Counted from the first letter of the stretch, positions 33,274-43,132 are shown. The stretch: 64,000 nt of DNA from Endobugula sp047636495 (GCA_047636495.1 JBLILH010000015.1:1-64000); one strand, 5' to 3'. The notes: generated by a model from the letters alone, not told the origin. Translations and numbers: made by a program.

Positions 33274-35061
33274 ATGCTTATACTTAAAAAACTTATCGAA
33301 CTGCTCAACCCGGACGAACGTAAGCGTGCAGGACTATTGATGTGCATGGTACTGGTTATGGCGTTGCTGGATATGATAGGTGTGGCATCGATTATGCCCT
33401 TCATGGCAGTACTGGTGAATCCACAGCTAGTGGAAACAAACTCCATACTTACCAAAATTTACAATATGTTTGGGTTTACTGACCCGCAAAGGTTTTTTTT
33501 CTTCCTTGGGGGGGTTGTTTTTGTTTCCCTAGTGGTATCTCTGAGTTTTAAAGCCCTAACTACGTATGTACAATTACGTTTTGCTATGGTGCGAGAATAC
33601 AGCATTGCTCGGAAGTTAGTAGCAGGATACTTGCACCAACCATATACTATGTTTCTCAATAGACATAGTGCGGACCTTGGCAAGAACGTACTCTCCGAAG
33701 TCAGCACAGTGATAAGTGGTGCAATGGTTCCAATGATGACACTGATAGCCCAGGGCGCTGTTACTATAGCACTACTCTCACTCCTACTTCTTATAGATCC
33801 TAAACTGGCCTTGATCGTTGGAGCAGTATTAGGTTCTGCCTATGGGCTAATCTTTAAAGTAACCAGTAAATTCTTATCTCGTATTGGTAACGAGCGTATC
33901 GTGGCTAATCAGAAGCGTTTCACCGCTGTCAGTGAGGCCTTTGGTGCGGCCAAAGAGATCAAAGTCGGGGGCTTGGAGCAGACGTACATTAATCGTTTCA
34001 GCCAATCAGCCGAGACCTATGCCAAACATCAGGCCTCAGCACTAGTTATTTTACAATTACCTCGTTATGCACTCGAAGCAGTGGCTTTTGGCGGTATGTT
34101 GTTGGTGGTTTTGTATTTCATGGCCAGTAGCAGTGGTGGCTTTGCTACCGCTTTACCTATCATCACACTATATGCTTTTGCTGGCTATCGTCTTATGCCT
34201 GCACTACAGATGATCTATAGTTCACTCTCGAGTTTGCGTTATGCAGCCCCAGCTCTCAATGCTTTGCACGCAGATCTGGTTAATATGGACTCACCTGAAA
34301 CAAGCAATTCAAACCCAGTGCCTATGAAGCTTGTTGATTCAATTGTACTTAAAGATATTACTTTTTTTTATCCCAATACCGAGCAGCCATCATTACAAAA
34401 TTTAAATTTATTAATTAAGGCACACAATACAATCGGTCTGGTTGGTTCCACTGGTAGTGGTAAAACAACTACGGTTGATTTGATTCTTGGTTTGCTTGAA
34501 CCTCTACAAGGAAGTCTATTGGTTGATGGTGTTATAATTAACGCTATAAATCGACGTCAATGGCAAAAGGCGATTGGTTATGTGCCACAACAAATCTATC
34601 TTGCAGATGATACTGTAGCTGCGAATATTGCCTTTGGCATTGAACCCAATGAAATAGATTTTAAAGCAGTAGAGCGGGCTGCACATATAGCTAATTTGCA
34701 TGACTTTGTAGTTGGTGAGCTCCAACTTGGCTATGCAACAACGGTGGGCGAGCGTGGTGTGAGACTTTCTGGAGGTCAGCGTCAACGTATTGGTATAGCG
34801 CGGGCGCTATACCATAATCCTGAAGTGTTAATTCTAGATGAGGCTACTAGTGCCCTGGATAATTTAACTGAGAAAGCTGTGATGGAAGCAGTGAATAATC
34901 TGGGACATGAAATAACCATTATTATAATCGCGCATCGACTAAGTACTGTAAAGACATGTGACCAGATTTATTTATTGGATAAAGGTAACGTGCTAGCTCA
35001 TGGTACCTACGATCAATTGGCAAAAGAAAATGAAATATTTCGGGCTATGGCTGCGAAGTGA
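33274..35061 (+). CDS. ABC transporter, PglK/MsbA-type oligosaccharide flippase
   Basis: This 595-residue half-transporter has six membrane spans in the first 320 residues and a C-terminal ATPase: Walker A 'GLVGSTGSGKTTTVDLILG' (about 390), signature 'LSGGQRQRIGIARAL' (about 497), Walker B 'VLILDEATSALD' and the switch 'IIAHRLSTV'. Its placement inside a nucleotide-sugar cluster points to flipping lipid-linked oligosaccharide, like PglK, in place of a Wzx flippase. No separate Wzx is visible in the window. The ribosome site is weak. Confidence 0.85.
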   Translation: MLILKKLIELLNPDERKRAGLLMCMVLVMALLDMIGVASIMPFMAVLVNPQLVETNSILTKIYNMFGFTDPQRFFFFLGGVVFVSLVVSLSFKALTTYVQLRFAMVREYSIARKLVAGYLHQPYTMFLNRHSADLGKNVLSEVSTVISGAMVPMMTLIAQGAVTIALLSLLLLIDPKLALIVGAVLGSAYGLIFKVTSKFLSRIGNERIVANQKRFTAVSEAFGAAKEIKVGGLEQTYINRFSQSAETYAKHQASALVILQLPRYALEAVAFGGMLLVVLYFMASSSGGFATALPIITLYAFAGYRLMPALQMIYSSLSSLRYAAPALNALHADLVNMDSPETSNSNPVPMKLVDSIVLKDITFFYPNTEQPSLQNLNLLIKAHNTIGLVGSTGSGKTTTVDLILGLLEPLQGSLLVDGVIINAINRRQWQKAIGYVPQQIYLADDTVAANIAFGIEPNEIDFKAVERAAHIANLHDFVVGELQLGYATTVGERGVRLSGGQRQRIGIARALYHNPEVLILDEATSALDNLTEKAVMEAVNNLGHEITIIIIAHRLSTVKTCDQIYLLDKGNVLAHGTYDQLAKENEIFRAMAAK

Positions 35062-35097
35062 TCCTTAAATGTTTAAAATTATGAGTTTAATAATATC

Positions 35098-36102
35098 ATG
35101 CTAACCAACTCCTCTATTCTCATCACCGGCGGGACCGGTTCGTTCGGCCATGCCTTTGTGCCGATGACACTGCAAAAATACAACCCGAAACGCTTGGTGA
35201 TTTTCTCACGCGATGAAATGAAACAGTGGGAGATGGCAAAGCTGTTTGCCGACGACCCGCGTGTGCGTTTTTTCATCGGCGATGTACGCGATAAAGACCG
35301 ACTCTATCGAGCACTGGATGGTGTGGATTATGTGGTGCATGCCGCTGCCACGAAGATTGTACCGACGGCTGAATATAACCCATTCGAATGCATCAAGACC
35401 AATATTAACGGCGCGATGAATTTGATCGATGCCTGTATTGATCAGGGTGTAAAACGAGTTGTGGCATTGTCTACCGACAAGGCCAGCAGTCCGGTGAATC
35501 TGTATGGCGCGACAAAACTAGCAAGCGACAAGCTGTTTGTTGCTAGTAATTCGTCTTATGCCTACGGGCACGATACTCGTTTTGCGGTTGTGCGATACGG
35601 TAATGTCATGGGTTCGCGTGGTTCGGTGATTCCATTTTTCATGCAGCAGGCTGGGCAGGGCGGCAGCTTACCTATTACCGATACGCGCATGACTCGCTTC
35701 ATGATGACATTAGAGTTGGGCGTAGAGCTGGTATGGCGCACCTTCGATGACATGGTTGGTGGTGAGATTTATGTGAAGAAAATTCCCTCGATGAAAGTCA
35801 CCGACATTGCGTTGGCAGTGGAGCCAAATGCTGAGCAGGCCATTGTCGGTATTCGCCCGGGTGAAAAGCTGCACGAAGAAATGATCAGCCCGGAAGACGC
35901 CGCACACACCTTTGAGTACACAAGCTATTTCAAGATTCTTCCAGCCATTCATGACTGGAGCAAAGACAACGCGCGTATTAATGGCGGCACACCGGTAGCA
36001 GAGGGGTTTTCCTACACCTCCAACAACAACACCGAATGGATGACGACGGAAACGCTGCGGGCTTGGATAGAAGCTAACCGGCAAAAGATTGGTGCGATTT
36101 AA
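35098..36102 (+). CDS. pseB: UDP-GlcNAc 4,6-dehydratase (inverting)
   Basis: PseB is the first enzyme of pseudaminic acid synthesis; it dehydrates and inverts C5 of UDP-GlcNAc. The 334-residue SDR has 'ILITGGTGSFGHAF' at the N-terminus and 'HAAATKIVPTAEYNPFECIK'. The catalytic region is 'STDKASSPVNLYGATKLASD', where Thr-Asp-Lys and Tyr-x3-Lys act. Base composition rises in GC here relative to the flanking wbp genes, suggesting that the pse block arrived separately. Confidence 0.96.
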   Translation: MLTNSSILITGGTGSFGHAFVPMTLQKYNPKRLVIFSRDEMKQWEMAKLFADDPRVRFFIGDVRDKDRLYRALDGVDYVVHAAATKIVPTAEYNPFECIKTNINGAMNLIDACIDQGVKRVVALSTDKASSPVNLYGATKLASDKLFVASNSSYAYGHDTRFAVVRYGNVMGSRGSVIPFFMQQAGQGGSLPITDTRMTRFMMTLELGVELVWRTFDDMVGGEIYVKKIPSMKVTDIALAVEPNAEQAIVGIRPGEKLHEEMISPEDAAHTFEYTSYFKILPAIHDWSKDNARINGGTPVAEGFSYTSNNNTEWMTTETLRAWIEANRQKIGAI

Positions 36103-36103
36103 A

Positions 36104-37264
36104 GTGATACCTTATGGCCGCCAAGACATCTCTCAAGTCGATATCGACGCTGTTGTTGAAGTGCTGCGTTCCGACTTCCTTACTCAAGGCCCTATGGTGC
36201 CGCGTTTTGAAGAGGCAGTAGCCAACTATTGTGGCACACAGCATGCGGTTGCCGTGAACAACGCCACTAGTGCCTTGCATGTCGCGTGCCTAGCACTCGA
36301 TCTTGGCCTGGGCGATTGGCTCTGGACCAGCCCCAATACCTTTGTGGCCAGCGCCAATTGCGCCCTCTACTGTGGCGCACAAGTTGACTTTGTCGACATA
36401 GACCCGCGCACCTATAACATGAGCGTAGACTGCCTGACCGCGAAGCTAGAGAAGGCTGAAAAAGACGGCCGCCTGCCCAAAATTGTTATCCCGGTGCATT
36501 TTGCTGGTCAGTCCTGTGACATGCATGCTATACATGCACTTAGCCAGCGTTACGGATTTAAAATTATCGAAGATGCTTCGCACGCCATTGGAGCCTCATA
36601 CCGCAATAGCAAGGTTGGCGCCTGCACCCACAGCCATATAACCGTATTCAGTTTTCATCCGGTCAAAATCATAACTACCGGCGAAGGTGGCATGGCGATG
36701 ACAAATGATGAGGTGCTGGCCAACCGCATGCGTCGTTTGCGCACCCATGGGATTACTAACGATAAAACACTAATGCAGCCGCGTCCAGACCGTGAAATCT
36801 GGAACTACCAGCAAATAGAGCTGGGCTTTAACTATCGCATGACCGACATCCAGGCCGCGTTGGGCTTAAGTCAATTCACACGCTTGGATGAGTTTGTGCA
36901 ACGCAGGCATTCCATAGCCCAGCACTATGACGATGAACTGAAGACGCTGCCGCTAATCACGCCCTGGCAGGCGCCAGAAACCTATTCCAGCTACCACCTG
37001 TATCCGATACGCATCCACGAAAGTGAGTGCAAAAAAACACATCGGAATGTTTACGACGCGCTCCGCCAAAACGGCGTGGGGGCAAACCTGCATTACATCC
37101 CGGTGCATCGTCAGCCATATTATGAAGGGCTTGGCTTTAAGGTCGGTGAATTCCCCGAAGCAGAAAAATTCCATCGCGAAACCATTAGTCTGCCGATGTT
37201 TCCTGTGCTCAGCGAAAGTAGTTTCATGCTAACCATTGAAGCGGTTCAAAAGGCTTTCTTTTGA
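36104..37264 (+). CDS. pseC: UDP-4-amino-4,6-dideoxy-N-acetyl-beta-L-altrosamine transaminase
   Basis: PseC adds the 4-amino group to the PseB product. It is a DegT-fold PLP enzyme with 'NNATSALHVACLALDLGLGD', 'IIEDASHAIGASY' and the PLP Lys in 'TVFSFHPVKIITTGEGGMA' (about 187). The frame is open to a TTG at 36089 inside pseB, but the conserved family N-terminus is 'MIPYGRQDISQ', which starts at GTG 36104, one base after the pseB stop. Length from there is 386 residues, typical. It is translationally coupled to pseB. Confidence 0.95.
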   Translation: MIPYGRQDISQVDIDAVVEVLRSDFLTQGPMVPRFEEAVANYCGTQHAVAVNNATSALHVACLALDLGLGDWLWTSPNTFVASANCALYCGAQVDFVDIDPRTYNMSVDCLTAKLEKAEKDGRLPKIVIPVHFAGQSCDMHAIHALSQRYGFKIIEDASHAIGASYRNSKVGACTHSHITVFSFHPVKIITTGEGGMAMTNDEVLANRMRRLRTHGITNDKTLMQPRPDREIWNYQQIELGFNYRMTDIQAALGLSQFTRLDEFVQRRHSIAQHYDDELKTLPLITPWQAPETYSSYHLYPIRIHESECKKTHRNVYDALRQNGVGANLHYIPVHRQPYYEGLGFKVGEFPEAEKFHRETISLPMFPVLSESSFMLTIEAVQKAFF

Positions 37265-37269
37265 AGAGT

Positions 37270-38886
37270 ATGGTTGTTATCCAGGCTCGGACCACTTCTA
37301 GCCGACTACCAGCGAAAGTACTTCTTCCTGTCGCCGGTTATCCTTTAGTTATTTTAGCTGCAAAACGCGCTGCAAATACAGGAAGGGATGTAATTGTTGC
37401 GACGTCCGATGAGCAGTCTGACGACTACCTAGCTGAGGTCTTGAGATCCTGTGGTATTAAGTGTTTTAGAGGTAGCCTTGAAAATGTGTTGTTGAGGTTT
37501 GTTCAAGCTCTTAAAGGTCTAAGTGATGAAACCATTGTTTTTCGTCTTACAGCGGATAATATTTTGCCTGATGGCTGCCTGATTGACGAAGTTGAGAGTG
37601 ATTTCATTTCAAGAGGTGTTGAGTATCTTGTATGTAATGGCATCAATAGTGGCTTACCTTATGGCTTGAGTGTTGAGGTAACGCGTCTCAAGCATCTTCG
37701 TGATGCCTTGGACGACGACCCGATTGAGAATGATAAGGAGCATGTAACTACTGCTGTGATACGTGAATTTGGGTTGACGTATTTTGATAAATACCTAGAC
37801 CATTCGATGGGTAACTTTCGTTGCACAGTTGATTGTTTGGATGACTACTTGCTGATCGCTGATATTTTTAGATCGGTTAAGGACCCTGTAGCGGAAAATT
37901 TCTTGAGTTTGATCGAAAGGCTTAAGAAAAGTCATAACCAGCCGATTTTGGCTAAACCGGCGAATAAGCTTGTTTTTGGTGCAGTGCAATTGGGCTTGGA
38001 TTATGGAATCACTAATACACAGGGGATACCGAGTTCGGCGCTTACAGAGAAATTGCTCAAGACAGCTATCGTTAATGGCGTAGAACGTATTGATACGGCG
38101 AACGCATACGGCTCCAGTGAAATTGCTATTGGGAAGGCGCTCGGACTCGATTGGAAAAGTCGAGTATCAGTAATTACCAAGCTCGCTCCGTTAAATGAAA
38201 TGCCAGATAATTTGCTCCCCGAGGCTTGTGCGGCATTTGTAGATGCAAGTATTTATCGCTCAATGGCGAGGCTCGGTATTAGTCGAATAGATACTTTGTT
38301 ACTGCACAGGGCAAGTCATTTAACTGATTACCATGGATGTGTTTGGAATCGTCTACTTTTTCATAAAAAAACAGGTGCAGTCGGTGCTCTTGGTGTCTCT
38401 GTGCAAAGTCCTGAAGAGTTGCTCCTGTCTTTGGACTTCACAGAGATTGATCATATTCAGATGCCCTACAACATTTTTGATTGGCGTTGGGATGGCCTTA
38501 TTGAGCGCATCTATAAGGTAAAAGCAGAGCGTAAATTGATTGTACATCTGCGTAGTATCTATCTTCAGGGGTTGCTGCCTGTTAGAGATGAATCGCTCTG
38601 GAATAAAGCAAACGTTAGAAATACAAGCGAGATATTTAATTGGTTAGATAGAACAGTATCTGGCCTTGCTAGAAGTTCAGTAGAAGACTTGTGCGTTGCT
38701 TATGTGAATGGGCTTGATTGGGTTGATGGCATTGTTATCGGAATGGAGACTGTTGAGCAACTCGTTGAAAATCTTAAATTGGTTGATAAACCTCCGCTAA
38801 ATGCGAGCGGGCGAGAAAAATTAGTCAACTCTCGACCTATGTTACCCGAAAACGCATTGAATCCATCTTTGTGGAAGCAAACTTAA
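37270..38886 (+). CDS. CMP-pseudaminate synthetase-like domain fused to aldo/keto reductase
   Basis: Residues 1 to about 225 are a cytidylyltransferase of the SpsF/PseF type ('VIQARTTSSRLPAKVLLPVA', 'FRGSLENVLLRFVQAL', 'FRLTADNILPD'). The rest, from about 235 ('LVFGAVQLGLDYGITNTQGI'), is an aldo/keto reductase ('RIDTANAYGSSEIAIGKAL', 'LLLHRASHL', 'GALGVSVQSPEEL'). The first half probably activates pseudaminic acid with CTP, because no other pseF exists in the block. The reductase half suggests a further modification of the sugar. ATG 37270 follows GAAGAG and lies just after the pseC stop; a TTG at 37261 is the alternative. Confidence 0.88.
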   Translation: MVVIQARTTSSRLPAKVLLPVAGYPLVILAAKRAANTGRDVIVATSDEQSDDYLAEVLRSCGIKCFRGSLENVLLRFVQALKGLSDETIVFRLTADNILPDGCLIDEVESDFISRGVEYLVCNGINSGLPYGLSVEVTRLKHLRDALDDDPIENDKEHVTTAVIREFGLTYFDKYLDHSMGNFRCTVDCLDDYLLIADIFRSVKDPVAENFLSLIERLKKSHNQPILAKPANKLVFGAVQLGLDYGITNTQGIPSSALTEKLLKTAIVNGVERIDTANAYGSSEIAIGKALGLDWKSRVSVITKLAPLNEMPDNLLPEACAAFVDASIYRSMARLGISRIDTLLLHRASHLTDYHGCVWNRLLFHKKTGAVGALGVSVQSPEELLLSLDFTEIDHIQMPYNIFDWRWDGLIERIYKVKAERKLIVHLRSIYLQGLLPVRDESLWNKANVRNTSEIFNWLDRTVSGLARSSVEDLCVAYVNGLDWVDGIVIGMETVEQLVENLKLVDKPPLNASGREKLVNSRPMLPENALNPSLWKQT

Positions 38887-38887
38887 A

Positions 38888-39685
38888 ATGCATACCTCAA
38901 ATCTATTTTCGCTTTCAGGAAAGAATGTTTTACTAACTGGGGCCACCGGTTATCTTGGAAGCTCGATTGCTTGGGCTCTGGCTAAAGCTGGGGCGAGGGT
39001 TTTAGTTAACTCACGTTCTTTTGAAAAATGTGAGGCGCTAACTGCGGCGATTCAAAGCGCCGATTTTTTTGCAGAGAACGCTTGGTTTGATGCGACTGAT
39101 CAATCTGCGATCGATTCGTTTTTTCTAGAGAGAAAGGATTTGCCCCTACATTGTTTGATAAATAATGCTTATTCTGGCTCGGGAGGAACGATTGAGTCTT
39201 CATTTTCTGAAGCCTACGAAAAAAGTTATGACATTGGTCTAATCAGTGCGCATCGTCTTCTAGTGGCTGCTCTTCCTGGATTGAGACAATCTAAATTTGA
39301 AACAGGCGATGCAAGTGCAATCAATATCGCATCAATGTACGGGGTCGTGAGCCCTGACTTGCGAGTCTATGATAGCGCTGAGGGATCAAACCCACCATTT
39401 TATGGTGCAACAAAAGCTGCGCTGATTCAATGGACTCGCTATGCAGCGTGCGAGTTTGGTCATGAAGGTATCCGAGTGAATGCCATCTCTCCTGGCGCTT
39501 TTCCTTCCTTGTCTGTCCAAAAAGATAACCCTGAATTCATAAATCGTCTTGAGCAAAAAGTACCAATGGGAAGAATCGGCCGTGCTGACGAAGTCTGCGG
39601 ACCAATTATTTTTTTGGCTTCTAGCGCTTCGAGTTATGTGAATGGTGCAAATCTTTGTCTAGATGGTGGTTGGACGGTTTGGTAA
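38888..39685 (+). CDS. SDR-family oxidoreductase
   Basis: This 265-residue classical short-chain dehydrogenase has 'VLLTGATGYLGSSIAWALAK' for NAD(P) binding, 'INNAYSG' (the N-N-A-G-like motif), catalytic Ser in 'NIASMYG' and Tyr-x3-Lys in 'FYGATKAALIQW', and the C-terminal 'NGANLCLDGGWTVW'. It is frequently found beside aldo/keto reductases in nonulosonic-acid clusters (PtmA-like), where the exact substrate is undefined. It starts one base after the fused gene and overlaps pseG. Confidence 0.85.
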   Translation: MHTSNLFSLSGKNVLLTGATGYLGSSIAWALAKAGARVLVNSRSFEKCEALTAAIQSADFFAENAWFDATDQSAIDSFFLERKDLPLHCLINNAYSGSGGTIESSFSEAYEKSYDIGLISAHRLLVAALPGLRQSKFETGDASAINIASMYGVVSPDLRVYDSAEGSNPPFYGATKAALIQWTRYAACEFGHEGIRVNAISPGAFPSLSVQKDNPEFINRLEQKVPMGRIGRADEVCGPIIFLASSASSYVNGANLCLDGGWTVW

Positions 39686-40785
39686 ACAAGGTTGATGAAG
39701 TTGCCTTCCGCACTGATGCATCCCTGCAAATTGGCACGGGCCATGTTATACGATGCCTTACGCTGGCAGATAGCTTGCGCGAGCATGGAGCAGAATGCCG
39801 GTTTATCTGCCGTGCACATGAGGGAAACTTGATCGACTTAATTGCCAAACGAGGGTATTTGGTTGATGTATTACCCAAGGCCAGTGGCGAGATGCCAACC
39901 ACTCAGGCAGATCTTGCTCACAGTAATTGGCTGGGGGGCGATTGGGCAACGGATGTGCATCAAACACAGTTTGCGCTCGGTAAAGCGAAGATGGACTGGC
40001 TCATTGTTGATCATTATGCGTTGGATCATCGCTGGGAATTAGCCATGCGGCAAGCGTGCAAGAAAATTATGGTAATTGATGACTTAGCGGATCGGCGGCA
40101 CGACTGCGATCTGTTGCTTGATCAAAACTATGGTAGTTCTATCTCGCGTTACGCAGATTTAACACCAACTGAATGCAGTCAACTCCATGGCCCCGACTTT
40201 GCTTTGCTCAAACCAGTGTATGCGCAACGTCGGGTGGAGTTGGATGTACGAAGTGGTACGATTAAGCGTGCATTGATTTATTTCGGTGGTGGCGCTGACT
40301 CAGAAGATTTGACTGGTACGGCATTGCAAGCATTTGCAATCCCAAAGCTGTTAAAGATCGACCTGGATATCGTTGTGGGTACAGCATATGCACACAGAAT
40401 GAAACTGGAGGAAGCAGCGGCAGACCGTGGTCGTGTGCGCATCCATTCACAGCTTTCTGATCTGTCTGATCTGATGGTACAAGCTGACTTTGCCATCGGA
40501 GCAGGCGGCGCGACCACATGGGAACGCTGTTGTTTAGGATTGCCAAGCATTGTGATCAGTATTGCTGATAACCAGCGCCCAGCATGCGAGGCATTGGCCG
40601 CTGCAGGGTTGATTGAGTATGTTGGTGAGTCCAGAGCTGTCTCAGTTGAACAGTTACAGGCAAGCTTGCAGGTATTAATCAGCCAACCAGAAGAACTTCA
40701 CCGATTAAGCAGCAGCGGAATGACTTTGGTGGATGGCGCAGGTACGGACAGGGTGGTCCAAATAGTAAGCCGTGTGGCGGCATAA
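39679..40785 (+). CDS. pseG: UDP-2,4-diacetamido-2,4,6-trideoxy-beta-L-altropyranose hydrolase
   Basis: PseG removes UDP from the diacetamido sugar before condensation with phosphoenolpyruvate. The GT-B-like protein has 'FRTDASLQIGTGHVIRCLTL' near the N-terminus, with the catalytic His in 'GTGHVIRC', and 'FAIGAGGATTWERCCLGLPS' for UDP binding. No ATG is available: starts are TTG codons at 39655, 39670 or 39679. I chose 39679 because it gives the expected short N-terminus and only a 7-base overlap with the SDR gene. Length is 368 residues. Confidence 0.93.
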   Translation: MVNKVDEVAFRTDASLQIGTGHVIRCLTLADSLREHGAECRFICRAHEGNLIDLIAKRGYLVDVLPKASGEMPTTQADLAHSNWLGGDWATDVHQTQFALGKAKMDWLIVDHYALDHRWELAMRQACKKIMVIDDLADRRHDCDLLLDQNYGSSISRYADLTPTECSQLHGPDFALLKPVYAQRRVELDVRSGTIKRALIYFGGGADSEDLTGTALQAFAIPKLLKIDLDIVVGTAYAHRMKLEEAAADRGRVRIHSQLSDLSDLMVQADFAIGAGGATTWERCCLGLPSIVISIADNQRPACEALAAAGLIEYVGESRAVSVEQLQASLQVLISQPEELHRLSSSGMTLVDGAGTDRVVQIVSRVAA

Positions 40786-40809
40786 ATGAAACAGTGGCGA
40801 TAAAGGGTA

Positions 40810-41385
40810 TTGAAGTTGTTACGACCTCTGGAAGAATCTGATCTGGAACTGATACTGCATTGGCGTAACGCACCAGCGGTGCGGCAGGCTATGTACAGCC
40901 AGCATAAGATCAGCATGGTAGAGCATCAAGCCTGGTATCAGCGCAAGAAGGTGGATGCTAGCGCGCAGTGGTTTTTGTATTTAGATCAATCTGATGTGCC
41001 GAGAGGTGTGGTGTATTTTACAGCAATAGACGCTCAACAACGTAGTGCATTTTGGGGTTTTTATGCCAGCCCAGAAGCGGCACTAGGTACCGGGGTGCGC
41101 ATGTCACTTGATGCTTTGAATTTGGCATTTGGCGAACTGTGTTTATCGAAGTTGAGCGCTGAAGCCCTAACTACCAATTCGCGCTCACTTAAGATGCACA
41201 AAAAAGTTGGATTCACAGAAGAAGGCTGCTTTCGTGAACAGTTTTTTGATGGGGAAAAACGAGTTAATGTTATTCGTTTGGGAATGCTTGCAGGTGAGTG
41301 GCTATCCAAACGTGAGGTCTTGCAAGGGCGAGTGGCCGAACTAGACGCACGCCGGGGTATTTTGCATGGTGATAGATTGAAATGA
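40810..41385 (+). CDS. pseH: UDP-4-amino-sugar N-acetyltransferase
   Basis: PseH acetylates the 4-amino group of the PseC product with acetyl-CoA. The 191-residue GNAT-fold protein has 'LRPLEESDLELILHWRNAP' at its start and the acetyl-CoA loop region 'GTGVRMSLDALNLAF', then 'NSRSLKMHKKVGFTEEGCFR'. The start is TTG: 40810 or 40816. AAAGGG at 40802-40807 is close to the first and well spaced for the second. The 3' end overlaps the formyltransferase by ATGA. Confidence 0.93.
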   Translation: MKLLRPLEESDLELILHWRNAPAVRQAMYSQHKISMVEHQAWYQRKKVDASAQWFLYLDQSDVPRGVVYFTAIDAQQRSAFWGFYASPEAALGTGVRMSLDALNLAFGELCLSKLSAEALTTNSRSLKMHKKVGFTEEGCFREQFFDGEKRVNVIRLGMLAGEWLSKREVLQGRVAELDARRGILHGDRLK

Positions 41386-42083
41386 ATTATGTTCTCGTGA
41401 CCTCTCGCTCATGGAACGAAGTGTTAGCCAAACGCCTCACAGAAATGACCGGGGATACATTTCATCTGATTACTAATAAGGATGATTTAACTCTTGATAA
41501 TTTAAATGAGATCAGGCCTTGTTACGTATTTTTCCCACACTGGTCACACATTATCCCAGAAGAAATCCACGCCGCTTATGAGTGTGTCATTTTTCATATG
41601 ACAGACTTGCCATACGGTCGTGGTGGTAGTCCGTTGCAAAATTTAATTTTGCGTGGTCATAAAAACACCCAGGTGAGCGCGTTACGCTGTATTTCAGAAC
41701 TTGATGCTGGCCCGATCTACATGAAGCGGTCGCTCAGTCTTTCTGGTTCAGCCGCTGAGATTTTTTTACACGCGAGTGATGTGATCGAGAGGATGATTTT
41801 CGAAATAGTCCACACTAAACCTAGACCAGAACCTCAACAAGGTACGCCTTTTACTTTTCGTCGCCGCACACCCGACGAGAGCAGTCTAGACGAGGCCGAT
41901 ATTACAAACCTCAATGACTTCTTCGACTTTATTCGCATGCTAGACGCTGAAGGTTATCCAAAGGCGTTCTTGGCTTTACATGGACATCGGCTTGAGCTAT
42001 CTGATGTTAGGTATGAACAGGAACAGCTTGTCGGTTCTTTTATGATTCGACGAACTGGGCCAGATTTAGAGGGTAAGACATGA
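41382..42083 (+). CDS. Formyltransferase-like protein of the pse block
   Basis: This 233-residue protein of the methionyl-tRNA formyltransferase fold is shorter than Fmt. It has 'HMTDLPYGRGGSPLQNLILR', which replaces the usual N-x-H-P-S-L-L-P loop, and 'SELDAGPIYMKRSLSLSGSA', which corresponds to the D-x-G-P/D-I segment with the catalytic Asp. It lies between pseH and pseI with four-base overlaps, so it acts in pseudaminic acid modification; probably it formylates an amino group of the sugar. The donor would be 10-formyl-tetrahydrofolate. Confidence 0.8.
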   Translation: MNYVLVTSRSWNEVLAKRLTEMTGDTFHLITNKDDLTLDNLNEIRPCYVFFPHWSHIIPEEIHAAYECVIFHMTDLPYGRGGSPLQNLILRGHKNTQVSALRCISELDAGPIYMKRSLSLSGSAAEIFLHASDVIERMIFEIVHTKPRPEPQQGTPFTFRRRTPDESSLDEADITNLNDFFDFIRMLDAEGYPKAFLALHGHRLELSDVRYEQEQLVGSFMIRRTGPDLEGKT

Positions 42084-43132
42084 CTAGTTCCATATCCATT
42101 GACAAACGGTTGATTGGTCCAGACCATCCACCGTACATTATTGCAGAGTTGTCGGCGAATCATAACGGCTCGCTCGCTCGTGCGTTGAAGACGATTGACG
42201 AAGCGCATCGATGCGGTGCAAGTGCCATCAAGTTGCAAACCTACACGGCCGATACGATGACGATTGATTGTGATCGAGATGAATTCATGGTCAAAGGCGG
42301 TTTGTGGGATGGCTATAAGCTGTACGACCTGTATCGATGGGCGCAGACGCCGTTCGAGTGGCATCAGACAATGTTCGCGCATGCGCGAAAAATTGGTATT
42401 ACGGTCTTTTCCACTCCTTTTGATGAAACAGCGGTGGATCTGTTAGAGTCACTTAATGCACCGGCATATAAGATCGCTTCTTTTGAAAATACCGATCTTC
42501 CGCTGATTCGATATGTGGCCAAGACCGGTAAGCCGATGATCATGTCGACAGGTATGGCAACACAAGAAGAAATTGCCGAGGCAGTAGATGCAGCTCGCTC
42601 ATCGGGCTGTAAAGACTTGGTATTGCTTCATTGCATCAGCAGTTATCCGGCGCCATTGGATCAGGCTAATATAAGGCAAGTGCCGGAGCTGGCAAGACAA
42701 TTTAGCACTATTCCCGGCCTTTCAGATCACACTATCGGCACTATTGCTTCGGTCGCAGCCGTTGCTCTGGGTGCTTGTGTGATTGAAAAGCATTTCACAT
42801 TGAGCCGCGCCGACAAAGGCCCTGACAGTGAGTTTTCTATCGAGCCAGCAGAGCTTGATATGCTATGCAACGACACGCACGACGCATGGCTGACACTCGG
42901 TAAAGCCAGCTATCAGAGGCAATCTGCCGAAGAGGGGAGTAAGGTATTTCGTCGCTCGGTTTATTTTGTGCGAGACCTACCTGCCGGTAGCATGGTTGGC
43001 CCTGATGACATTCGTCGCATTCGCCCCGGTATGGGCCTAGCGCCAAAACACTATGATGCGTTGCTCGGTAAGCGACTAAAGGTGGCAGTAAAGAGAGGCA
43101 CAGCAACTAGTTGGGGGCAATTCGTTGAATAA
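42080..43132 (+). CDS. pseI: Pseudaminic acid synthase
   Basis: PseI condenses the free altrose derivative with phosphoenolpyruvate to give pseudaminic acid. The 350-residue NeuB-family enzyme has the N-terminal TIM barrel ('IIAELSANHNGSLARALKTI', 'VFSTPFDETAVDLLESLNAP', 'EKHFTLSRADKGPDSEFSIE') and a C-terminal SAF antifreeze-like domain ('SVYFVRDLPAGSMVGPDDIR'). The 'ANHNGS' and 'FSTPF' forms are typical of PseI rather than LegI. It overlaps the genes on both sides. Confidence 0.95.
   Translation: MTSSISIDKRLIGPDHPPYIIAELSANHNGSLARALKTIDEAHRCGASAIKLQTYTADTMTIDCDRDEFMVKGGLWDGYKLYDLYRWAQTPFEWHQTMFAHARKIGITVFSTPFDETAVDLLESLNAPAYKIASFENTDLPLIRYVAKTGKPMIMSTGMATQEEIAEAVDAARSSGCKDLVLLHCISSYPAPLDQANIRQVPELARQFSTIPGLSDHTIGTIASVAAVALGACVIEKHFTLSRADKGPDSEFSIEPAELDMLCNDTHDAWLTLGKASYQRQSAEEGSKVFRRSVYFVRDLPAGSMVGPDDIRRIRPGMGLAPKHYDALLGKRLKVAVKRGTATSWGQFVE

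Noticed and set aside
35098..36102. pseB product as a LegB or capsular FlaA-like enzyme of the Leg route
   Set aside because: It is followed directly by pseC and the remaining pse genes in order, and its motifs fit the inverting PseB.
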